From NCBI GenBank assembly GCA_031267385.1, contig JAIRZF010000116.1, forward strand, positions 1 through 42,357: a stretch of DNA of 42,357 nucleotides, in the 5' to 3' direction. The notes under the pieces were generated by a model. That model was not told the origin of the DNA and ran no database searches. It worked only from the letters and a program-made list of their open reading frames with translations. The number at the start of each line of letters is the position of its first letter. Position 1 is the first letter of the stretch. Of this stretch, positions 36,151-42,357 are shown one piece after another. A program made the translations under genes and the position numbers. The stretch comes from Dysgonamonadaceae bacterium (GTDB taxonomy: Bacteria; Bacteroidota; Bacteroidia; Bacteroidales; Azobacteroidaceae).

Positions 36151-39100
36151 ATGAAAAAAAATATAATCATATTGCTCCTGATAATGCTTCCGTTCGGTAT
36201 TTTTGCTCAGGAACTAGCTGTGAAAGGTACTGTAATCGATGAGACGGGAGAGCCGCTTATAGGGGCTTCAATCATTGAGATTGAAAAGCCGGCAAATGGG
36301 AGTATTGCAAATGTTGATGGCGTTTTCACAATCAACGTGACTTCTTCAACATCGAAAATCAGGATAAGTTATGTCGGATATAATCCTGTAGAACTGGACG
36401 TTAAACCAGAGATGGGAACCATTGCCATGGATCCGTCATCCATCACGTTACAACAGGTTAAAATTGTTGGCGCTTACGGAAAAACAAAAGTCATCAACCA
36501 GGTAGGAGCTATCAGCCAAATGTCCAATAAAGACCTTAAACGGTCTCCTGCCGCCAACATTCAGAATGCATTGGCCGGAGCCGTACCCGGCTTGTTTCAA
36601 CAACAAACAAGCGGACAACCCGGAAAAGATGCCGCCAGCATCAGTATCCGGGCGCGTACAGCTTTTAACGAAGCTTCCCTGAGACCATTGATACTGATTG
36701 ATGATATCGAAACAAGTTACAGTACTTTGGCAGCTTTGGACGTGAACGAAATAGAAACCCTGAGTGTCCTGAAAGATGCTTCTACAACAGCTATGTATGG
36801 AATAAAAGGTGCAAACGGCGTTATTCTGGTGACTACTAAAAGAGGAACCGATTCGGCTCCAAAGATCACTTACAGCGGTGAATATGGATTGCAAATGCCG
36901 ACGGTATACAACAAGACGCTGAGATCTTATGATGGATTGAAAGTACTTCAAACTCACTATAGCAATGACAATGTTTCATTGGGATCAAACCCGTCTTCCC
37001 TGGATAAAAGATTTCCGGATTTATTTGGAAAAACAAGTAGCGGACGGGATTACCTCGACTATTACAGAACAGGTGAAGATCCCTATCATTTTCCTGATGT
37101 GGACTGGTATAACGAAGTGATGAGAAAAGCGGCTCCCCAAACAAAACACAATATTGATATACGGGGAGGAACAGCTATGGTGAAATATTTTGTAAACTTC
37201 GGTCTGCTCAGACAGGAAGGTATCCTTAAAAATTTCAAAAATCAGGATGGTTTTAACAGTAACTATTACTACAACAGATACAATATCCGCGCAAATGTCG
37301 ATGTGGAGTTAATCAAAGATCTGACACTGACATTGAGCTCCGGAGCCATTCTTGGAGAAACAAATCAACCTTATAATGTCGACCCGCGAGCTAGTGGCGG
37401 AGCATGGAATTTTTGGAGAAAAATGGCGGGAGGGGTATTGCTTCCGTGGAGTTTTCCCGTGAAAAATCACGACGGCTCACACGGAGGAACGACGAGAGGT
37501 TACGCGACAATTAATCCGGTGACAATGCTCACTCACTCCGGGTATGACAGGCTGTTCGCAAATAATCTTTCCGGAAACATTTCGTTGAATTATGACCTGA
37601 ACAGATATGTAAAAGGATTGAGAATCAAGGGCACGATGGCATTGACCTCTCTTTGGGGATACGAAAGAAGATTGAGAAGAGGTGAATTTCCGGATTTTAC
37701 ATACCTGGATTTTGAATCACTCAACCTGGTTCGGGTCAAAACAGGTGTAGATCCTCTTCCTGCATTAGCCGTAACAACTGCGAATACAAGCCCAAGCAGG
37801 AATATTACATCGCAATTTGTAGCAAATTATGACCGGGAATTTGGCGTCCATGAAGTGAGTATAATCGGAGTTGCCAACATGACCACCTCACGATCCGGAG
37901 CTAACGACCCGTACAATTACAGAGGTGTTTCCGGAAAACTCGGTTACACTTATGATAAACGCTATATAGCAGAAGTAAATTTCGGATACAACGGATCCGA
38001 TCGCTTCAAAGGCAAAAAGAAATATGGCTTGTTCCCTGCTGTTTCTTTAGGATGGAATATTTCCGAAGAAAAATTCATGAAACCTTTACTGCAATCCGTA
38101 TCAATCGATTATTGGAAAATCAGAGGTTCATGGGGTATCGGCGGATCCGATTATGTTCCGGGTGGTAATTATATTTATTTGGAAAAATATGCCCGTTCTA
38201 CTGCCGATGCTCAACGGTATTACTTTGGCGAAAACCCTATCACATGGCAGGGAATCAGACCCGATCAGTTGGGGAATGACAATGTTACCTGGCAAAAAGA
38301 GGAAAAAATCAATATAGGAACCGATATTTATGCTTTCAATAATAAATTAAAAGCATCAGTGGATGTATTTAAACAACACCGGTATGACCAGTTGATCGAC
38401 AGAGCTTCCGTACCTGAATTAACAGGCCTTAAAATGCCGAAAGCGAATTTAGGTATCATTGATGGGAAAGGGTATGAAATTGAACTTAACTGGCGCAGCA
38501 AAATCGGACAAGTTAATTATAGCCTGAGAGGTACCTATTATAAGGCTACTACCAAGGTTATTGAAGATGATAAAGTTTTTGCCACTTATCCGCTGACAAA
38601 AACAAAAGGGCATCCCAGGGGACAGATTTACGGATACATTTGGGATGGTTTTTATCAGAATGAAAAAGAGATCGCTGCATTGCCTGACGCCAGGGGTACA
38701 ATTTATCCGGGAGATTTGAAATACAAAGATATCAGCGGACCGGACGGAGTTCCTGACGGAAAGATCACCTTACATGACAGGACGGCAATCGGCAAACCTT
38801 ATTTCCCGGATGTCACCTACGGATTTTCCCTCAGTCTGGACTATAAAGGTTTTGATTTCAGCATGATGTGGCAGGGAGCTGCCGATGCAATGTTGTCCTC
38901 GTCCGGCATTCTTCAGATCGGAGGCGTAAATGGTAAACCCCGGAAAATCCACCAGGATGTATGGTCGCCGGAAAACCGGAATCCTGCTATGCCTCGTACT
39001 GCCGGGCCTAATTTCGATGTGTCGACTTTCTGGCTTCGTAATGCAAGTTACCTCCGCCTGAAAAACCTTGAACTGGGATATACATTTAAAGGATATTCAT

Positions 39101-39282
39101 GGATGAAGTCTCTGGGTTTAAATAATTTGAGACTATACACGAATGCATATAACCTCATTACTATAAGCGCCCTGGGACTTTACGATGTGGATCCGGAATC
39201 AAGTTCCGGCAGCGATGTTGCTGCTTATTCAAGCTATCCTCAGATGAAAATTGTGAATTTTGGCCTGAGAGCTGTATTTTAA
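36151..39282 (+). CDS. SusC/RagA-like TonB-dependent transporter with N-terminal carboxypeptidase-like domain (second pair)
   Basis: 1043 residues. A signal peptide (MKKNIIILLLIMLPFGIFA) is followed by a CarboxypepD_reg-like domain at about 23-105 (VKGTVIDETGEPLIGASI, ISYVGY). The plug lies at about 115-235 (LILIDDIET, LSVLKDASTTAMYGIKGANGVILVTT). The barrel carries family motifs KKYGLFPAVSLGWNISEE, IRGSWGIGGSDY, PGDLKYKDISGPDG and SYLRLKNLELGYTF, and ends in Phe. Standard length for the family. It begins 50 bp after the first SusD gene and probably belongs to the same HTCS-controlled transcript. It differs from the first SusC in the plug and N-terminus, so the two are not a recent duplicate. 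Confidence 0.96.
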   Translation: MKKNIIILLLIMLPFGIFAQELAVKGTVIDETGEPLIGASIIEIEKPANGSIANVDGVFTINVTSSTSKIRISYVGYNPVELDVKPEMGTIAMDPSSITLQQVKIVGAYGKTKVINQVGAISQMSNKDLKRSPAANIQNALAGAVPGLFQQQTSGQPGKDAASISIRARTAFNEASLRPLILIDDIETSYSTLAALDVNEIETLSVLKDASTTAMYGIKGANGVILVTTKRGTDSAPKITYSGEYGLQMPTVYNKTLRSYDGLKVLQTHYSNDNVSLGSNPSSLDKRFPDLFGKTSSGRDYLDYYRTGEDPYHFPDVDWYNEVMRKAAPQTKHNIDIRGGTAMVKYFVNFGLLRQEGILKNFKNQDGFNSNYYYNRYNIRANVDVELIKDLTLTLSSGAILGETNQPYNVDPRASGGAWNFWRKMAGGVLLPWSFPVKNHDGSHGGTTRGYATINPVTMLTHSGYDRLFANNLSGNISLNYDLNRYVKGLRIKGTMALTSLWGYERRLRRGEFPDFTYLDFESLNLVRVKTGVDPLPALAVTTANTSPSRNITSQFVANYDREFGVHEVSIIGVANMTTSRSGANDPYNYRGVSGKLGYTYDKRYIAEVNFGYNGSDRFKGKKKYGLFPAVSLGWNISEEKFMKPLLQSVSIDYWKIRGSWGIGGSDYVPGGNYIYLEKYARSTADAQRYYFGENPITWQGIRPDQLGNDNVTWQKEEKINIGTDIYAFNNKLKASVDVFKQHRYDQLIDRASVPELTGLKMPKANLGIIDGKGYEIELNWRSKIGQVNYSLRGTYYKATTKVIEDDKVFATYPLTKTKGHPRGQIYGYIWDGFYQNEKEIAALPDARGTIYPGDLKYKDISGPDGVPDGKITLHDRTAIGKPYFPDVTYGFSLSLDYKGFDFSMMWQGAADAMLSSSGILQIGGVNGKPRKIHQDVWSPENRNPAMPRTAGPNFDVSTFWLRNASYLRLKNLELGYTFKGYSWMKSLGLNNLRLYTNAYNLITISALGLYDVDPESSSGSDVAAYSSYPQMKIVNFGLRAVF

Positions 39283-39313
39283 TGGGTGTTGAAATTAATT
39301 TATCGATTTTATT

Positions 39314-41113
39314 ATGAACAAATTTATAAAATATCTAACAATAGGATTATTCGCAATGAGTGTGCTATTCGCATGCAGTGAGTCGAATACGGGATTTTCA
39401 GACCCGGATACAACTGTTTTTAACAAAGAAATAGTCTTCAAAGACAGTCTTATGTCTTTTGAATTTGTAGCCGGAATATATGCACAAATGGTGGATATAA
39501 ATTATTTTCTGGACAATGGTATATATTCGGGTTCCTGCTGGATGTGGGACGATGCTTCCAACAATTCGCACCAGGTATATACCGGATCGGCTCAAATGTC
39601 GTACCGATGGACTACAAATACGGTAACATCAACCGACGCCAGGACAAAACGTCACTGGACGATTCCTTACAGTTGTATTTTCAGGGTTAATACTGTTTTG
39701 AATAATATTGAAAAAACTCCAATAAGTAGTAGTATACAGGAGCGGTTGAAAGCGGAAGTCCGTTTCATCCGTGCATACCAGTATTACCATCTATTGCGTT
39801 GTTTTGGAGGAACCCCTATTTACGGAGATATGGAAGTCGGACCGTCATCGGATTTGAAAGTATTCAGCCGTGCAACTTTTGAAGAACAGGTTGACTATAT
39901 TGTAAAAGAATGTACGGAAATAGCCCGGATACTACCTCCCGATTATGAATCGAAAGACTATGGGCGTGCGACTTCCGGAGCCGCACTGGCATTGAAAGCT
40001 CGTGTGCTGCTTTACGCGGCAAGTCAGTTAAATAACAATAATAATTTACCGGCAGGAGTAACACAGTGGCCGGCAGAATTGGTTCCGGTATTGAAATATC
40101 CCAATTATGATAAAGAAAGATGGAAAAAAGCGGTCGATGCCGCAAAAGCGGTCATTGACCTGAACCGTTATTCCCTGGTTGTGGATAATACAACAAGACC
40201 GGGCAATGGTTTTTATACCATGCAAATAACCCGTAAAAATTCGGAAATAATTTTTCCGCTATTGAAAAATAACAATAGCCGTTATCCTGCAAATTGTTTT
40301 TTGCCTAAATCTACCGGAGGCTCTCCTCAGTCCTGGCCTATCCAAAATCTCGTAGATGCGTTTCTCATGAAAGACGGAAAGAGAATTGATGACAAAAATT
40401 CAAAGTATAATTACGCTGTGGAAACAATGTACGAAAACCGGGATCCGAGGTTTTACTACACAATACTGTACGATGGCGCAATGTGGAGGCAAAGTTCTTC
40501 CTCCGCTACAAAAGTAAGGCTTAACATGAGTGCGGCATCTACTACTACGGATAAATTTGAGTGGGGAGCCAATAACAATAAGACCGGTTATTTGTGGAGG
40601 AAATTCTGTAGCGAAGACATGGCTGGTAATGGCCCCGGATATACGGATTGGGGATTTCCTTTCATTCGTTTTGCAGAGATGTATCTTGCTTATGCTGAAG
40701 CTCTTAATGAATATTATGGTCCGGGTTCTCACAGAAATGAAATACAGGAGCAGATAATCAAAATCCGGGAAAGAGCAGGTATTGATCCGGGAGATAATGG
40801 GCTTTATGGTATTCCCGCAGGTTGGACTCAGGAACAAATGCGCGATTTGATCTTCAACGAAAGGAGAATTGAATTTGCTGCCGAGGAAGCAATTCACTAT
40901 TTCGACATGAAAAGATGTAATTTACTTGTAAAATACAAATCGGAAGTCCCTATAAAAATAGCACAATGGAATAAACCTTATCCTACTACCGACGTGGAAT
41001 TCATAATCCCATATAATGCCAGGTTCGATCCGGGAAGACAATATTTTTTCCCCATCCCTCCCGGTGAAATTGATAAGGTAGGGAAAAGTTTGATCCAAAA
41101 TCCGGGATGGTAA
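39314..41113 (+). CDS. SusD/RagB-like nutrient-binding lipoprotein (second pair)
   Basis: 599 residues with a lipobox at LFAC (Cys 21). SusD motifs in order: FRVNTVLNNIEKTPI, AEVRFIRAYQYYHLLRCFGGTPI, GAALALKARVLLYAAS, FIRFAEMYLAYAEALNE, KIRERAGI, IFNERRIEFAAEEAIHYFDMKR, and the terminal FFPIPPGEI...NPGW. It pairs with the upstream SusC (31-bp gap) and is the last gene before the strong hairpin. The surface-binding region (about 60-110) is rich in Trp and Tyr (SCWMWDDASNN), suited to stacking on sugar rings or peptides. Confidence 0.95.
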   Translation: MNKFIKYLTIGLFAMSVLFACSESNTGFSDPDTTVFNKEIVFKDSLMSFEFVAGIYAQMVDINYFLDNGIYSGSCWMWDDASNNSHQVYTGSAQMSYRWTTNTVTSTDARTKRHWTIPYSCIFRVNTVLNNIEKTPISSSIQERLKAEVRFIRAYQYYHLLRCFGGTPIYGDMEVGPSSDLKVFSRATFEEQVDYIVKECTEIARILPPDYESKDYGRATSGAALALKARVLLYAASQLNNNNNLPAGVTQWPAELVPVLKYPNYDKERWKKAVDAAKAVIDLNRYSLVVDNTTRPGNGFYTMQITRKNSEIIFPLLKNNNSRYPANCFLPKSTGGSPQSWPIQNLVDAFLMKDGKRIDDKNSKYNYAVETMYENRDPRFYYTILYDGAMWRQSSSSATKVRLNMSAASTTTDKFEWGANNNKTGYLWRKFCSEDMAGNGPGYTDWGFPFIRFAEMYLAYAEALNEYYGPGSHRNEIQEQIIKIRERAGIDPGDNGLYGIPAGWTQEQMRDLIFNERRIEFAAEEAIHYFDMKRCNLLVKYKSEVPIKIAQWNKPYPTTDVEFIIPYNARFDPGRQYFFPIPPGEIDKVGKSLIQNPGW

Positions 41114-41128
41114 ATTGTCTCCATGAAA

Positions 41129-41166
41129 TGAACCCCAAAAGTTTGACAAAAAACTTTTGGGGTTCA
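41129..41166. terminator. Perfect 16-bp-stem hairpin ending the SusCD locus
   Basis: TGAACCCCAAAAGTTT and AAACTTTTGGGGTTCA are exact inverted repeats around a 6-nt loop, 15 bp after the last SusD stop and 28 bp from the end of the oncoming small gene. A/T runs flank the G+C core on both strands, so it can act in both directions. Confidence 0.8.
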
Positions 41167-41193
41167 TATTTGTAAATAAGTTCTATCTATTTC

Positions 41194-41544
41194 TTATTGA
41201 GTATCAGCATCATAAAGGTTTTTCATTCCAATCAACTTATTTTGAACTTCGATATCAAATCGACTAATATCCTCTAACGTTAATACTCCATCATAGAAAA
41301 GTCCAAGAATTGTCAAAAAATAATATGAGCCGGTCAAACCATCATATCGCTTTGCAATCTGTTTATCGAAAGAAGTAACTTTCTTGTACAATTTAAGATA
41401 AAGTTCATGCGGGTCTCCGGTTTTCCACTCCAAACTATTGGTAAGTTTTGTTATTTTATCGGTAAATGATTTACATTCACGCTGAAGTCCGAGTTGTATC
41501 AACTCGCGAGCGATTTTTTTCTGACTTTTGGATAGTTCAATCAT
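41194..41544 (-). CDS. Small protein of unknown function, defence-locus associated (116 aa)
   Basis: Helical, charged and cytosolic: MIELSKSQKKIARELIQLGLQ, then KLYKKVTSFDKQIAKRYDGLTGSYYF and a short C-terminal helix. I recall proteins with this MIELSKSQKKIAREL start lying inside type I/III restriction-modification loci of Bacteroidota, but no function is known to me. It lies 78 bp downstream of the chimeric gene and converges on the SusCD locus. It is the only apparently intact gene of the right-edge set. Confidence 0.7.
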   Translation of the reverse strand: MIELSKSQKKIARELIQLGLQRECKSFTDKITKLTNSLEWKTGDPHELYLKLYKKVTSFDKQIAKRYDGLTGSYYFLTILGLFYDGVLTLEDISRFDIEVQNKLIGMKNLYDADTQ

Positions 41545-41622
41545 GGTGTATTTTCGTTTAAATTTATTGCATTTTTCCCTTTTTCAGTTGTAATATATTT
41601 TTGCTCCTGATGGTTGGGATTA

Positions 41623-42315
41623 TCAGGAAAAGTCATTGAGGCGCATATTTTTTAATATTCTTTTTGCCGGAACCAAGTTCTTCCGCCCGTAAGATTCAAT
41701 CAGGTTGACGCAAACCATATCGCGGTCGTTGTACCTCACATCCGGGTCGGTGGACAATGGATTCAGAAAGCGTTTATAGCTCATATTCCGGTATATAGCA
41801 TCAGTACGATGCCAAGGACAACAATTCAGCACCGTTTGTTCCTTGCTAAACAAAAGGACAACCGCAAGAATATAGCCCTCTTGATTTGTCAACGGGTCTC
41901 TCGCCAAAAACCTACCGAATATTTGATTTAACTCCTTGATATGCGCTTCCGACAAGTAGTTTTTAGCAATTGCCACATCCGATTTCATGATTTTGCCATC
42001 GGGGGCTAATTTCCAATTAGTCAGTCCCATGTTGATTTTGCTTGCATCAACGTTCGTATAAATAATTTCAGCCGCTGTCAGACCGGTAATCGCCCAATGC
42101 AATTTGTTTTGTACTTTGGCATAAAAATGCCGGGTAACAAGGGAATCTTTCTGGTAATCGTCAGCCGTAGCGTAAAATTCACTCAATACCTGTGTCGCCC
42201 AAATGCGAAACTGTATGGCATAGTTTGCCGTTTTATAAGGCTGTCCGGCAAAAACATCACATACTGCTTTTGCTGCATCTGCCTGAAAACGTTGGTGTTT
42301 GAATTTTAATTTCAT
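41623..42315 (-). pseudogene. In-frame chimera: type III restriction N-terminus + RhuM + AlbA_2-type regulator fragments
   Basis: I place the start at the Met at 42315 (MKLKFKHQRFQADAAKA), the canonical start of a type III restriction subunit (res), 4 bp after the upstream stop. In ORF-track numbering, residues 12-38 are that N-terminus, before any helicase motif. Residues 39-147 match the RhuM virulence-protein family (FRIWATQVL, then FYAKVQNKLHWAITGLTAAEII, NMGLTNWK, SDVAIAKNYLSE). About 60 residues seem missing between FRIWATQVLSE and FYATADDY. Residues about 148-222 match the middle of AlbA_2-type putative DNA-binding/ATP-binding regulators (NQEGYILAVVLLFSKE, RTDAIYR, CVNLIESYGR). The last 19 residues are unassigned. 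No complete domain of any parent remains, so I call it a pseudogene, although the frame is open throughout. Confidence 0.7.
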
Positions 42316-42319
42316 AGTT

Positions 42320-42357
42320 TTATTCTTCATAGTAATATGAATAATCAATTCCTTTCA
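42320..42357 (-). CDS. Possible 3' end of a type III modification methylase, partial
   Basis: On the minus strand the last codons before the window edge read KGIDYSYYYEE followed by TAA, 4 bp before the MKLKF start. The mod-res gene order and near-overlap are typical of type III systems, and the peptide suits a mod C-terminus. Only 11 codons are visible, so this rests mostly on context. Confidence 0.4.
   Translation of the reverse strand, partial: KGIDYSYYYEE

Overview
The window looks like a chromosomal segment of a Bacteroidota bacterium, most likely order Bacteroidales. The signs are two SusC/SusD pairs, a hybrid two-component regulator of the polysaccharide-utilisation type, type IX secretion (T9SS) type A C-terminal sorting domains, SprB repeats, a TANFOR-like protein, and promoters of the Bacteroidetes form TTTG-N19-TAnnTTTG. 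Family or genus cannot be fixed from the sequence alone.

Layout. Positions 1-875 (+) hold the C-terminal end of a secreted Ig/PKD-like protein with a T9SS tail, followed by a nested palindromic repeat. Positions 1054-21535 (-) are one long co-directional run of eight genes with gaps of 4 to 113 bp behind one near-perfect promoter. In transcription order these are a PKD lipoprotein, an outer-membrane beta-barrel, a 1316-aa protein (TANFOR-like region, FN3-like region, HELGH metalloprotease, C-terminal alpha/beta-hydrolase-like module), two AT-rich membrane proteins, a 1469-aa beta-rich secreted protein, a five-FN3 secreted protein, and a SprB-repeat/T9SS giant. I read this as a candidate undescribed surface system. 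The 1316-aa protein has the architecture of a polymorphic toxin with a swappable tip, and the two AT-rich membrane genes sit where immunity genes normally sit.

Positions 21791-24639 are housekeeping in character: an S41 C-terminal processing peptidase, a PfkB-family (adenosine kinase-like) sugar kinase, and tRNA-Asn(GTT) with its own promoter and terminator. A repeat-rich intergenic stretch follows. A divergent pair (unknown 450-aa protein and a cytosolic vWA protein) shares a control region containing an inverted repeat.

Positions 27248-41113 (+) form a nutrient-acquisition locus: a hybrid two-component system regulator, then SusC-SusD-SusC-SusD, closed by a perfect 16-bp-stem hairpin. No glycoside hydrolase or other degradative enzyme is visible in it. 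The right edge (41194-42357, -) looks like an eroded type III restriction-modification/defence locus. It holds a small conserved-looking protein, an in-frame chimera of three unrelated families (restriction subunit N-terminus, RhuM, AlbA_2-type regulator), and the possible last codons of a modification methylase.

Family assignments come from motif recognition only. No database search was run.
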